A DNA stretch of 64,000 nt. Source: Deltaproteobacteria bacterium. Its GTDB lineage: Bacteria > Myxococcota_A > UBA9042. Where the stretch lies: assembly GCA_020632665.1 (NCBI GenBank), contig JACKFC010000003.1, positions 176,239 to 240,238 on the forward strand, in the 5' to 3' direction. The notes beneath the pieces are model-generated. The model ran no database searches, had not been told where the DNA came from, and saw only the letters and a list, made by a program, of their open reading frames with translations. The position numbers and the translations under genes are program-made. Every line of letters begins with the position of its first letter. Positions within the stretch are counted from its first letter, which is position 1. Of this stretch, positions 38,366-46,753 are shown piece by piece.

Positions 38366-40149
38366 GACGGCCGCGCGGGCGCCGGTCACCGAATCGGCCG
38401 GCCTCTCGGTCTCCGGCCTGGCTCCTCGTCGTCGGCTTGGGGTTGGTGGCTTGCTCGTCGGAACCCGCCGCGCCGTCGCTGCGCTGGGTCGGCGGCCGGC
38501 CGGATTTGCGGCTCGGCAGCAGCGTCGAGGTCCTTGGCGCGGTCGCCTCCGGCCAGAAGCTGAGCCTTCGCGCGGTCGGCGGAGCGCTCACGGTGGCCGG
38601 GATCATCGATCCGGCGCGTGGGACGTGGCGCGGTGCCGTCACGCAGGTCGACGCTGCGCTTCCGGCCGGCGTCGCCTTGACGTCGCTCTGCGCCGAGCCT
38701 GCGCCGGAGTTCGGGATCACCGAGGCGCGTTGCGCGCCGCTCACCGGCATCCGCTTCTCCCCGCTGCCGGCGCTCGGGCCCGCCGTCATCGGATCGGAGG
38801 CAGCCACGGCCGCGTTGGGGCGGCGTGTCGGAGTGCAGGCGACCGGGCTACCGGCGCCGGGCGAAGGTCTGGTCTGGCTCGATCTGCGCGCCGAAGTGGC
38901 TGGACTCGCGTACGAAGCGACCGCCGCCGTCGCGGTCGACGGGGCCACCGCGACCTTCGCCATCCCCGACTTCGGGGTCGCGCTGCCGCAGACGATGCAG
39001 GTCCGCGCGCGGATGATGCGGCAGCTTCCTGCGGGGGGCGTCGAGATCGGTCCCTTCGGCAGCCCGGCGACCTGGGCTCTCGAACCACCGGTACTGCTCG
39101 GCGAGGGCGGTGGTTTCGCCGCGGGGCGTGAACTCGACCTCGCGCTCGACGGTGGATTTGCCCCGGGCGCCGCGTCGGTTCGACTGGCGGGGACATGGCG
39201 ACGGGGCGAGGTGATCGTCGCAACCTGGACCGACGACGTGGCGCTCGCGTTGCCGCTGCACGGCGACGGCGTTCGCAGCAGCGCCTACCTTCCTGCGGCG
39301 CTCGACGTGAGCGCAGCGCTTGCCGCGTTGCAGCCCGGTGATCGCTTCATCGGCGAGGCGCGTTTCGTCGGAAAGGGTTGGCTCGGGCCGACGCACCCCA
39401 TCACGTTGCTACGGGGCGCGCGGGTGCAACATCTCGTGGTGCGCTTCGATCCGAGCGCAGCGATCGGGCTCTGGCGCCTCGGCGTCACCGCGGCAGCGTC
39501 GCGGCTCGAGGCCCGGGTCTTGGCGCTCGTCGAGAGCCACTTCGACGGCTTCGCGGTCCAGGTTCACGGCGCGTGGCAGCCGGGGGTGGTGGAAGCGGTC
39601 GAAGTGCGGGTGCACGGCGACGATCCGAACGGCATGGGCCTGCTCGGTACCGAGCCATCACCGGGAAAGGACGTCGGCAATCACGTCCTCGACGAGCAGA
39701 TCGGCGCGTTCTGCCCTGCCGCCTGGGAGGCCGGCGTACCGGCTTGGGGCGGTGTCTTCCTGGCCAGTTTCCTGCGGTTCTCGCCGACCCTCTTCCCCAG
39801 CGGCGGCAGTGTGGATGCGCGCTTCGACGCGATCTTCGGGCCTTTCGCAGCCGAGCTCGGCGGTGTGCCGGCGGTCGGGGATGGCCCGGTCCTGGACGCC
39901 GCGGTCGAGGCCCTTGCGCAGCTGGTCGCCGGGACCGTCAGCCACGAGGTCGGTCACGCGCTTGGTCTTGCCGCTGGCACCGCCGATTGGCACCACCCGG
40001 GCGATTCGCCCGGCTGGCGCATGGATCGCGGCACGGCGCGGCCTTTCGCCGAGCGTGCCGCTCTTGCAGGAGCGATCAGCGAGCGCTGGGGCGTGGTCGA
40101 CGAGCAGTATCTGCAGCAGGTGCTGCCCCACGCCGGGGTGGCGCCGTGA
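38362..40149 (+). CDS. Zincin-motif lipoprotein, predicted metallopeptidase-like
   Basis: GTG 38362 overlaps the previous stop (GTGA). A signal with an Arg-rich head ends in a lipobox (GLGLVAC) before SSEPAAPS. About 500 residues of beta-rich sequence precede VSHEVGHALGLAAGTADWHH, whose HExxH (His528, Glu529, His532) is the zinc-protease signature. The third metzincin His would be at 538, where Ala stands; His544/His545 could replace it. Activity is therefore uncertain. Four close-spaced genes on the same strand follow it (DUF192 protein, unknown protein, Cys-rich lipoprotein). Confidence 0.65.
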   Translation: MRRPRGRRSPNRPASRSPAWLLVVGLGLVACSSEPAAPSLRWVGGRPDLRLGSSVEVLGAVASGQKLSLRAVGGALTVAGIIDPARGTWRGAVTQVDAALPAGVALTSLCAEPAPEFGITEARCAPLTGIRFSPLPALGPAVIGSEAATAALGRRVGVQATGLPAPGEGLVWLDLRAEVAGLAYEATAAVAVDGATATFAIPDFGVALPQTMQVRARMMRQLPAGGVEIGPFGSPATWALEPPVLLGEGGGFAAGRELDLALDGGFAPGAASVRLAGTWRRGEVIVATWTDDVALALPLHGDGVRSSAYLPAALDVSAALAALQPGDRFIGEARFVGKGWLGPTHPITLLRGARVQHLVVRFDPSAAIGLWRLGVTAAASRLEARVLALVESHFDGFAVQVHGAWQPGVVEAVEVRVHGDDPNGMGLLGTEPSPGKDVGNHVLDEQIGAFCPAAWEAGVPAWGGVFLASFLRFSPTLFPSGGSVDARFDAIFGPFAAELGGVPAVGDGPVLDAAVEALAQLVAGTVSHEVGHALGLAAGTADWHHPGDSPGWRMDRGTARPFAERAALAGAISERWGVVDEQYLQQVLPHAGVAP

Positions 40150-40220
40150 CGTCGCAGCGCGCACCATCGTCAGGTCGACGCGTCGCAGATCGCGTGCGGC
40201 TGAGCTTGGAGTGGGATTCG

Positions 40221-40769
40221 ATGCGTGTCGCGGCGACGATGGTGGTGGTGACCGGGTTGGTGCCGCTCGCGGCGTGTGCGCGGCAGCCGGACCCTGGTCC
40301 GGTCGCCGGGCGCCGCGCCGCCGACGTTCCGACCCGGGCAGCCGAGCCGGCGCCGCCCTCCGCTCCGCGTGAGGCAGATCTGATACTGCCGCGGCGGGGC
40401 ACGATGACCGTGGTTGGGCGGAGCGCCGGGCCGACGTTCCAGGTCGAGCTGGCGATCGACGATGCCGAGCGGACGCGCGGGCTGATGTTCCGGCGCCGCT
40501 TGGCTGACGACGCCGGCATGCTCTTCTTCATGGGGCGCGATCACGATTGGCAGTTCTGGATGCGCAACACCTATATCCCGCTGGACATGCTCTTCCTCGA
40601 CGCGGAGCTGCGCGTGGTCGGCGTCGTCGCGAATGTGCCGCCGCTGACCGAGGCGATGCGCTCGTGCGGCAGGAAGTCGCGTTATGTCCTGGAATTGGCG
40701 GCGCATCAGGCCGAGCGGCACGGATTGGTGCCGGGTGTGCAACTGCAGCTCGAGCGGGCCGCGCCGTGA
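40221..40769 (+). CDS. DUF192 lipoprotein
   Basis: I prefer ATG 40221 (MRVAATMVVVTGL), directly at the lipoprotein signal and preceded by GGAG, over GTG 40146, which overlaps the upstream stop and would add 25 charged residues before the signal. The lipobox is PLAAC. DUF192 hallmarks are present: AERTRGLMFRRRLADDAGML, WQFWMRNTYIPLDMLFLDAE, and YVLELAAHQAERHGLVPG. The family is small, periplasmic or extracellular, of unknown function. The next gene overlaps by 4 bases. Confidence 0.88.
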   Translation: MRVAATMVVVTGLVPLAACARQPDPGPVAGRRAADVPTRAAEPAPPSAPREADLILPRRGTMTVVGRSAGPTFQVELAIDDAERTRGLMFRRRLADDAGMLFFMGRDHDWQFWMRNTYIPLDMLFLDAELRVVGVVANVPPLTEAMRSCGRKSRYVLELAAHQAERHGLVPGVQLQLERAAP

Positions 40770-41287
40770 GCGCCCCACCCCCCGACGCGGCCCTGCGGGG
40801 CTGGCTCGATGAAGACGGGCGCACCTTGGCGGAGGCGCTGCGTGGCCGCGCCGGTGATCGCGACGCGCGGCGGCTGGCCCGGGCCGCGTTGGCCGAGGCC
40901 TTCGCCGTCGCTGGCGGTGAAGAGAGCTCGATCGAGGAGCTGATCCGCGTGCTGCGCGGGCTGCGCGAAGCTGCCGAGGCACTCGCGGGTCGGCCGCTGC
41001 CGGCGATCCGGCCGTTGGGCGAGGTCTGGGTCCGCCGGCCGATGCCCGATCGCATTTTGCGGCCGCGGACTGCGGGGGCGGTGACGGCGCTCGGTGATCG
41101 CATCGCGGGTCGGATGTCACCGCCGATGGCGCTCTCCGAAGAGCGCATCGCGTGGATGGAAGCGCGCTGCGCGATCGAGGCCCCCGGCTTGGTTCGACCG
41201 ATGCGCAGCAACCCCGGTGAGGGGGACAAGCTCGTCGGTGGGGAGGTCGAGCTCTTGCGCAAGCGGGGGCGTTCGCCCTTCTCCTAG
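40766..41287 (+). CDS. Conserved-looking protein of unknown function
   Basis: GTG 40766 overlaps the DUF192 stop (GTGA). The 173-residue product is helical and charged, with no signal peptide (SAPPPDAALRGWLDEDGRT, then ARRLARAALAEAFAVAGGEE, then SSIEELIRVLRGLREAAEAL), and ends KRGRSPFS. A cytoplasmic helical-bundle role is likely. No family is recognised. The next gene starts 47 bases downstream with its own Shine-Dalgarno. Confidence 0.6.
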   Translation: MSAPPPDAALRGWLDEDGRTLAEALRGRAGDRDARRLARAALAEAFAVAGGEESSIEELIRVLRGLREAAEALAGRPLPAIRPLGEVWVRRPMPDRILRPRTAGAVTALGDRIAGRMSPPMALSEERIAWMEARCAIEAPGLVRPMRSNPGEGDKLVGGEVELLRKRGRSPFS

Positions 41288-41334
41288 GTCCGCGCGTCGT
41301 GTACAAGAGCGGCCGCTTCCACGAGGAGAACGCG

Positions 41335-43656
41335 ATGAAGAGCAAGCCCACGGCGACCTGGACCCTTCACCTGATGCTGGCGGCCTCGTTGACCGCCTTC
41401 GGCTTCGGCTGCGGCAGCGAAGACGGCGAGACCAAGACCGACACCGCCGGAGGTGGCGGTGACGTCGCGTCCGACGCGACCGCTTCGGACGTCGGCGGCG
41501 ATACGACGACCGACGCCGGCCAGGATGCTGCTGGCGATACGGGCGCAGATCCCTGCAAGGGCCTGCCGAAGTGCGTCGACGACAACGGGATCGAGAACCT
41601 CGGCCTCTGCCCCGCGCCGCAAGCGGATTACGCGTGCACCGAGGGCTGCTGCGTGAAGAAAGAGGTCTGCAAGTCCGACGCCGCGTGCCAGGGCAAGCTC
41701 GGCACCCCGCTCTGCCCAGACGACCGCTTCACCTGCGGCTGCGACTTGGCCACCGGCGCCTGCATCCAGACCGTCTGCGCCGACGATGCGTCCTGCCCGG
41801 CCGGCACGATCTGCGACGGCGGGGGGTGCCGCAAGCCGCCCGCGGCCGCCGACCTCTCCGCCGTGCTGCTGCGCCCGATGTGGGTCGCACGCCCCGGCGA
41901 CGCCGGTGAAGCCGCCGTGCTGCTCGGCGCCCAGGCCCGCGACGCCAAGGGTCACGTCGATCCGGCCGCGAAATTCACCTGGAAGCTCGACGGCAAGGGC
42001 TTCAGCCTCGACGGCGGCAAGCTGACCGCGGGCAACGAGGCCGGCAAGGCGACCGTCACCGCCGGCGTCGAAGGCGGCAAGTCGGGCGCTACCGCCACCC
42101 TGTGGAACCTCGGTCCGGTCGGCGCGGGCGTCGCCCTGCGCGTCACGGTCGTGGACGAGGACAGCCACGCGCCGCTGAGCGGCAAGGTCTTCGCCGTCTG
42201 CGGTCCGGCCGGCGCGACCCCGACCACCGCCGAGGTCACGCTGACCGACGGACAGGTCAGCTTCGACGCGCTGCCGCAGCCCTGCGCCATCCACGCCGTC
42301 CCCGACGACCACGACGCGGTCTCGATCCTCGGCTACGACGGGCAGAAGGCCGGCGCCGACCTCGTCATCGCCGCGCGGCTGCGTCACTTCGCCAAGCTCG
42401 CTTACGACCAGGACGGCAAGCCGATCGCCGACGAGACCGTGCTGACCCACGGCGACGTCGTCAGCGGCGCCGTCAACTACTCCGGCCAGGGCGAGGCCGC
42501 GCTCGGCATCACCTCGTTCGGCGTCGGCAGCGACCTGCTGCTCTTCAACCTCGACGCCATCATCGGCCCCAACGTCTCGCGTCCCTTCCACCCCGACGCG
42601 CCGTCGCTGGTGAACCCGAACCCGGGTGAGCCGCAGGATATCCCCGGCGGCGTGACGTTCTTCCTCGGCAAGAAGGTCGTCGAGTCCTACGTCCTCTCCG
42701 GACCGCCCGGACGCCGCGTGCTCTGGTCGCTCTCGGGCAAGCTGCCCCTCTCGGAGCTGCTGAGCCAGGTCAGCGCCATCGTCGGCGCGGTGAAGGACGG
42801 CCTCGACGTCGGCAAGGTCGTCGGCGTGCTGCTGCCCTACCTGCAGGGCTTCTACTCGCAGGTCGTGATGGACGTGGAGCTCGGCGACAAATCGGGCGTG
42901 CAGACGCCGAAGTCGCTCGACCTCACCCCGGACGTGCCGCTGGGCGTCTACACCGAGATCACCCCGCCGGCGCTGCCCAAGGCCGGTGAGGGCCAGTGGG
43001 CCGACCTGATGCTCGTCATCGGCGGCGCGATGCTGCCGGACGGCACGATGGTTCCGTTGGGCTTGGCCGCTGGTTCGGATACCGCCTCGGCGGAGGACAA
43101 GGCCGACGGCAAGGTCGACGGCGATCAGGAGACGCCCGGCGATCAGCCGCTCGAGCTGAACAGCGCGCCGCTGCACGCCGGCCTGCGCGTCGGCGCGGAC
43201 AACCGCGTCCTGGTCACCGCGGCGATCAACGTCGGCGGCTCGGGCAAGAAGGAAGGCGGCAGCATCGTCTTCTCGGAGATCGGGCCGCTCGGCGACGAGG
43301 CGAAGCCGGAAGCGTTCCTGCCCTACGCCCTGGCGACCACCTGGGATGCCAGCAGCCACACGCTGACGCTCGACAAGGTCGAGGGGGCCGCGTTCTACCG
43401 CGTCGTCCTCACCGGTGCGGAAGGCCGGCGCTGGAACGTGCTGCTGCCCGCGACCGTCGGTGGCACAGCCGTTCCCTTCGGTGACGGCAAGACCTTCGGC
43501 ATCGACGCCGACCTGGTCGACAAGCCGAAGCGCGTCTTCGTCGGCGCGTTCGAGCTCCGCAGCAGCGGTGTGAGCCTCTGGTCGGCGCTGGCCGACGGCA
43601 CGATGCTCGACCTCGTCCGCAAGACGAAGCGCTCCTCGTTCATCGACGTCCACTGA
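41335..43656 (+). CDS. Large Cys-rich lipoprotein, predicted surface protein
   Basis: ATG 41335 (MKSKPTATWTLHL) follows GAGGAGAA. The lipobox ends FGFGC. A Gly/Asp-rich flexible stretch (about residues 22-70, TDTAGGGGDVASDATASDVG) is followed by a cysteine-rich segment of about 110 residues (CVDDNGIENLGLCP, CTEGCCVKKEVC, CGCDLATGACIQTVC), probably disulphide-bonded repeats. The remaining 550 residues are beta-rich with Asp/Gly turns, possibly Ig-like: VDPAAKFTWKLDGKGFSLDG is typical of bacterial Ig-like domains. Such modular lipoproteins are common on myxobacterial surfaces. Ligand unknown. The gene converges on the Nudix gene with a 21 bp gap holding a GC-rich 6 bp hairpin. Confidence 0.65.
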   Translation: MKSKPTATWTLHLMLAASLTAFGFGCGSEDGETKTDTAGGGGDVASDATASDVGGDTTTDAGQDAAGDTGADPCKGLPKCVDDNGIENLGLCPAPQADYACTEGCCVKKEVCKSDAACQGKLGTPLCPDDRFTCGCDLATGACIQTVCADDASCPAGTICDGGGCRKPPAAADLSAVLLRPMWVARPGDAGEAAVLLGAQARDAKGHVDPAAKFTWKLDGKGFSLDGGKLTAGNEAGKATVTAGVEGGKSGATATLWNLGPVGAGVALRVTVVDEDSHAPLSGKVFAVCGPAGATPTTAEVTLTDGQVSFDALPQPCAIHAVPDDHDAVSILGYDGQKAGADLVIAARLRHFAKLAYDQDGKPIADETVLTHGDVVSGAVNYSGQGEAALGITSFGVGSDLLLFNLDAIIGPNVSRPFHPDAPSLVNPNPGEPQDIPGGVTFFLGKKVVESYVLSGPPGRRVLWSLSGKLPLSELLSQVSAIVGAVKDGLDVGKVVGVLLPYLQGFYSQVVMDVELGDKSGVQTPKSLDLTPDVPLGVYTEITPPALPKAGEGQWADLMLVIGGAMLPDGTMVPLGLAAGSDTASAEDKADGKVDGDQETPGDQPLELNSAPLHAGLRVGADNRVLVTAAINVGGSGKKEGGSIVFSEIGPLGDEAKPEAFLPYALATTWDASSHTLTLDKVEGAAFYRVVLTGAEGRRWNVLLPATVGGTAVPFGDGKTFGIDADLVDKPKRVFVGAFELRSSGVSLWSALADGTMLDLVRKTKRSSFIDVH

Positions 43657-43677
43657 ACCAACGCCGCGCGCCGCGGC

Positions 43678-44559
43678 TCAGATCCGCGGAATGCAGGCGA
43701 TATGCACCAACCGCCCGTCGCGGAAGACGAAGCGGTTCCGCCGCGCGGCGTCCTCTGCCGTCGCGTCAGGGTGCAGCGGATCGTCGGGCAGCGCGATGGT
43801 CGGTCCGTCATCGCTGTCTGGCTCGAAATGCGGCTGGATCCGCGGACCGACGCCGGCCTCGGCGAGCGCTGCCACCCGTGCGGTTGCATCCCCGGTCAGC
43901 GCGGCGATCCGCACCAGCGTGTGGTGGGTCGGCGGCGGCAGGACGATGGCGTCGCCCGACGCGTGCCGCTGGACCGCCTCTTGCGGAGTCAACCAGAAGC
44001 TCTCGGTCCCTTCGATGCCGTCGACCTCGGCCTGCTGGCCCGGCGGCAGACAAGCCGCATAGAAGAGGGTGTCGAAGCGCGCCGGCTCGGCGAGCGGCGT
44101 GACCCACCACGCGAAGAGCGCGACGGCGTCGGTGTCCGCGACGAGATCTTCGGTGGCGAGCGCCCGGGCGAACGCGTCGGCCGGCACCCGGTGACCCTGC
44201 CGCTCCGCCGCGACCGCGTCGCGGATGCGCAGCAGCGCGTCGAGTTGTGGCGGAGCGCCGGAGCGCTGCCGGGCGAGGACGACGCCGGCTTCCTCGCACA
44301 ACTCACGAACCGCGGCGCCGGCATAGCCCGCCAACTCGGCTTCGCTCCGCCCACTCTCGCGGGCCGCCCGGGCCAGGTCGACCGGCGCAGGCCCCAGCGT
44401 CGCGTCGGCCGCGTCGACCTTGCCGCCGGGGAAGACGGTCGCGCCGGCCATGAAGCCGGCCTTGCCGGCGCGGCGGGCCAGGAAGACCTCGACCTCTCCG
44501 TCGCCCTTCGGGGCGTCGCGGAGCAGGACGACGGTCGCTGCAGGTCGTGGGGCGTTCAT
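43678..44559 (-). CDS. Nudix hydrolase, NUDT19-like
   Basis: ATG 44559 (MNAPRPAATVVLL) follows GGAGG. The Nudix box starts FPGGKVDAAD (about 43-52) and is completed only after an insertion of about 30 residues by AAVRELCEEAGVVL (82-95), giving the REUxEExGU part. An insertion inside the box is typical of NUDT19/RP2p-type enzymes that cleave CoA derivatives; the substrate here is inferred only. The rest (QHHT-type THHTLVRIAAL and PTIALPDDPLHPDA) matches the C-terminal helper region of this branch. 293 residues, soluble, no signal. A 23 base gap separates its start from the upstream lipoprotein gene's stop. Confidence 0.85.
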   Translation of the reverse strand: MNAPRPAATVVLLRDAPKGDGEVEVFLARRAGKAGFMAGATVFPGGKVDAADATLGPAPVDLARAARESGRSEAELAGYAGAAVRELCEEAGVVLARQRSGAPPQLDALLRIRDAVAAERQGHRVPADAFARALATEDLVADTDAVALFAWWVTPLAEPARFDTLFYAACLPPGQQAEVDGIEGTESFWLTPQEAVQRHASGDAIVLPPPTHHTLVRIAALTGDATARVAALAEAGVGPRIQPHFEPDSDDGPTIALPDDPLHPDATAEDAARRNRFVFRDGRLVHIACIPRI

Positions 44560-44582
44560 CGAGCCTCCGGGGCGTGCCTGGT

Positions 44583-45830
44583 CTATCGGCACGCCGGGTT
44601 GGTCTTTTCGTCGGTGACGCGGGCGACGAAGCGGGGCAGCACGTCGCCGAGCAATTCGTCGATCGTGATCTCGGCGAGGTCGGCGGCGTAGGGAGCCGGC
44701 GCCATGCCGTTGCCCCAGGTGCCCTCAAGCCAGCAGCGCTGGCAGCTCTTCGCCAACGCCTCGCAGGACGCATCGTCGAGCACGGGCTGGCACGGCGGCA
44801 TGTCGTTGACGGTGAACCAGCCGGATTTCGACTTCGCCATCGCGGTGATCATGACGCGGGAGGCGTGCTTGCTGGCCATGCGGTGGTCGTTGCGGAAGGC
44901 GACCCGCTGGTAGCGAACCTTCACCGCCGCCGAGGCCAGTTGGCGCGCCGGCTCGCGTGGGCTCCACCAGCCGTCGTCCTTGCAATCGTTGCCGGTTTCG
45001 GTGATCGGCCACGCGCCGGGGGCGCAGATGATGCTGGCCGGCGCCGTGTCGCTGGCGACCGGGTAGGCCTCGGCGTGGCCGTGCTCGGCGGTGAAGTTGC
45101 AGGCCGATTCGGTCGCGCCGGGGCCGTCGTCGGGGCCGATCGACAAGGCCGGATTCTCGGGCGCCTGGGAGGCTGCGCAGCGATCGGAGGGGCCTTCGAC
45201 GTCGAGCAGGAATTGCACGAAGCCGAGCGACGATTGGCTGAACTTTCGCAGCGCCGCGGCTGCCGGGAGCAGCCCGGTGCCGATCGTGACGTAGCCGCAG
45301 CGGGTCTTGTCGACTTGGCTGCGGTCCGAGAGCAGGCGCATCACCTCTTTGGTCGCCGCGGCGTGCAGCTCGCCGCCGAAGTCGTTTTCGCCGCCGGTTT
45401 TGTGCCCACCGATGCCGGTGCCCGGGGGGTTCCACAGCGCGACGATCGACGAGGTCGCTTCGGCGAGCCGGGTCGCGCCGTTCTGCCATTGCGGGATCGG
45501 CGAGGTATCGCGGTCCGGGACGACGACCAGCAGCGGGCAGGGCGCGACCTTGCTGCACGTCGAGGGCAAGAAGAGTTTGCCCTTGACCGTCACGCTCGCG
45601 CCGAGGTGCTGCACCGCGATCGAGATGTCATCGGTGCTCACCGCGGGGCCGGCGACGAACGAAGAGCCGGGCAGACCACAGCCGTTGCCGCCGCCGCTGT
45701 CGACCGTCGCGCCCGCGTCCTTGCCTGCTGCGCCGCCGCCATCGCCGTCGGTGCCGCATCCGAGCAGCTGGGCAATCACGCCGACGAGGAGACCCCACCG
45801 GATCGCTGACGTTCGAGACGCTCGTCGCAT
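44583..45830 (-). CDS. Predicted lipoprotein with alpha/beta-hydrolase-like core
   Basis: ATG 45830 (MRRASRTSAIRWGLL) follows GGAGGTGACG. The lipobox ends QLLGC. After a Gly/Asp-rich linker (GTDGDGGGAAGKDAGATVDS) comes a domain with CPLLVVVPDRDTSPIPQWQN, VALWNPPGTGIGGHKTGGEN and VTIGTGLLPAAAALRKFSQS. The core resembles serine hydrolases or dienelactone-hydrolase-type folds, where GxGxG would be the nucleophile elbow, but no canonical GxSxG is seen, so it may be inactive. Eight or more cysteines, several near the C-terminus (PPCQPVLDDASCEALAKSC), suggest disulphides. No family is recognised with certainty. Confidence 0.6.
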   Translation of the reverse strand: MRRASRTSAIRWGLLVGVIAQLLGCGTDGDGGGAAGKDAGATVDSGGGNGCGLPGSSFVAGPAVSTDDISIAVQHLGASVTVKGKLFLPSTCSKVAPCPLLVVVPDRDTSPIPQWQNGATRLAEATSSIVALWNPPGTGIGGHKTGGENDFGGELHAAATKEVMRLLSDRSQVDKTRCGYVTIGTGLLPAAAALRKFSQSSLGFVQFLLDVEGPSDRCAASQAPENPALSIGPDDGPGATESACNFTAEHGHAEAYPVASDTAPASIICAPGAWPITETGNDCKDDGWWSPREPARQLASAAVKVRYQRVAFRNDHRMASKHASRVMITAMAKSKSGWFTVNDMPPCQPVLDDASCEALAKSCQRCWLEGTWGNGMAPAPYAADLAEITIDELLGDVLPRFVARVTDEKTNPACR

Positions 45831-46055
45831 CGTCACCTCCTCCGCCATCCGGCGGCCGCAGGAGGATAGCGGCTCGGGGTCGGGCAGCAAGCCGACGGTA
45901 TCCCACCACGCCCCACCGGCGATCGCCCACGATCGTCGCGCGATCTCAGCGCGATCGACCCGATCGGCCGCCGTCGAAGAACGCTAGGATACCGAGATCG
46001 ATTATGAAAGAGCCGCCGATTCGGACGATCTGGCGGCGCGCCGCGAGTGATGTCG

Positions 46056-46070
46056 TGCGGAATTTCCGCA
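46056..46070. promoter_or_regulatory. 15 bp palindrome, possible operator
   Basis: TGCGGAATTTCCGCA has two perfect 7-base arms around one central T. It lies between the two divergent genes, about 120 bp upstream of the mraZ -35 box. The binding protein is unknown. It could equally be a short stem. Confidence 0.4.
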
Positions 46071-46183
46071 TCATGCCGCCGCTGTCCTCGATCCCCGCGT
46101 CACGACGCCGTTTTTTTCTTCGGACTCGGTGCGGCGTGGTCCGCTCGGCGGGTCGGAAAACTCCGAATCGATAGAGGAACGCG

Positions 46184-46213
46184 TTGACACCCCACGGCGC
46201 GCACCCCCATGCT
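46184..46213 (+). promoter_or_regulatory. Predicted mraZ (dcw) promoter
   Basis: TTGACA (46184-46189, full consensus) with a weak -10 CATGCT (46208-46213) at 18 bp spacing. The start would fall near 46220, exactly at the first TGGG repeat, so MraZ bound there would block or retain RNA polymerase. Confidence 0.6.
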
Positions 46214-46219
46214 CCGCGG

Positions 46220-46254
46220 TGGGAAGAAGTGGGGTGAAGTGGGAGAAAATGGGC
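46220..46254 (+). promoter_or_regulatory. MraZ operator: four TGGGN repeats at 10 bp period
   Basis: TGGGA, TGGGG, TGGGA and TGGGC begin at 46220, 46230, 46240 and 46250, each separated by five-base spacers (AGAAG, TGAAG, GAAAA). This is the known binding pattern of MraZ upstream of mraZ in many bacteria, usually three or four repeats. It implies autoregulation of the dcw cluster. Confidence 0.9.
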
Positions 46255-46291
46255 TGGCCGCGAGACGGGTGGGCAGCGCAGGAGACGGACG

Positions 46292-46753
46292 TTGAGCTGC
46301 AACTTCCTCGGCACGACGATTGCGAGGACCGACGCCAAGGCACGGCTGTCGGTTCCTGCTGCATTTCGTCGGAAGTTGGAGGAGGTCGGTGATCAGCGTC
46401 TGGTCTTGTTGCCGAGCCTGACCGAGCCGGCGGTGCAGGCCTATCCGATGGCCTTGTGGCTCGAGCGCGTCGCGAAGATCGCGGCGCTGCCGCAGAGTCA
46501 TCCGGTCGTCCGCCGGGTCAAGAAAGTGCAGTTCGCGATGGCGAGCGAGGTCACGGCCGATAGCCACGGTCGCGTCCTGTTGACCCCGGAGTTGCGCCGT
46601 CACGCCGGCATCGACGTCGCCGACGACGTCGCCATCGTCGGTGAGGGCGAGTTCTTCGAGCTCTGGCAGGCCGCCCGCTGGCAGGAGGACGCCGACGCGG
46701 CGGTCGAGGCCCTGCGCGCCGATCAGGACGCCTTGGTGGAGCTCGGACTATGA
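46292..46753 (+). CDS. mraZ: Transcriptional regulator MraZ
   Basis: Represses its own dcw promoter by binding TGGGN repeats. The 153-residue protein has two SpoVT/AbrB-like halves, each with the DxxxR motif: DAKARLSVPAAFR (about 13-25) and DSHGRVLLTPELR (about 90-102). The start appears to be TTG 46292, following GGAG at a proper distance; no ATG or GTG gives the conserved N-terminus, and the protein begins SCNFLGTTIARTDAK, close to the canonical MFxGxxxxxLDxKGR. The stop overlaps rsmH by 4 bases. Confidence 0.95.
   Translation: MSCNFLGTTIARTDAKARLSVPAAFRRKLEEVGDQRLVLLPSLTEPAVQAYPMALWLERVAKIAALPQSHPVVRRVKKVQFAMASEVTADSHGRVLLTPELRRHAGIDVADDVAIVGEGEFFELWQAARWQEDADAAVEALRADQDALVELGL

Larger units (their letters stand above)
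45831..46291. other. 461 bp divergent region upstream of the dcw cluster
   Basis: No ORF with supporting signals was seen. It holds a perfect-arm palindrome at 46056-46070, a weak hairpin followed by seven T residues (46097-46117) on the plus strand, and the mraZ promoter (46184-46213) with its operator (46220-46254). Nothing recognisable was found for the leftward lipoprotein gene at 45830 apart from its ribosome-binding site. Confidence 0.6.

Noticed and set aside
41284..43653. Minus-strand frame of about 790 codons opposite the Cys-rich lipoprotein
   Set aside because: Shadow of a lipoprotein gene with clear signal peptide and Shine-Dalgarno.
43663..43677. Hairpin GCCGCG/CGCGGC as terminator between convergent genes
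   Set aside because: Only 6 bp with a 3 nt loop and no T-run on either strand.
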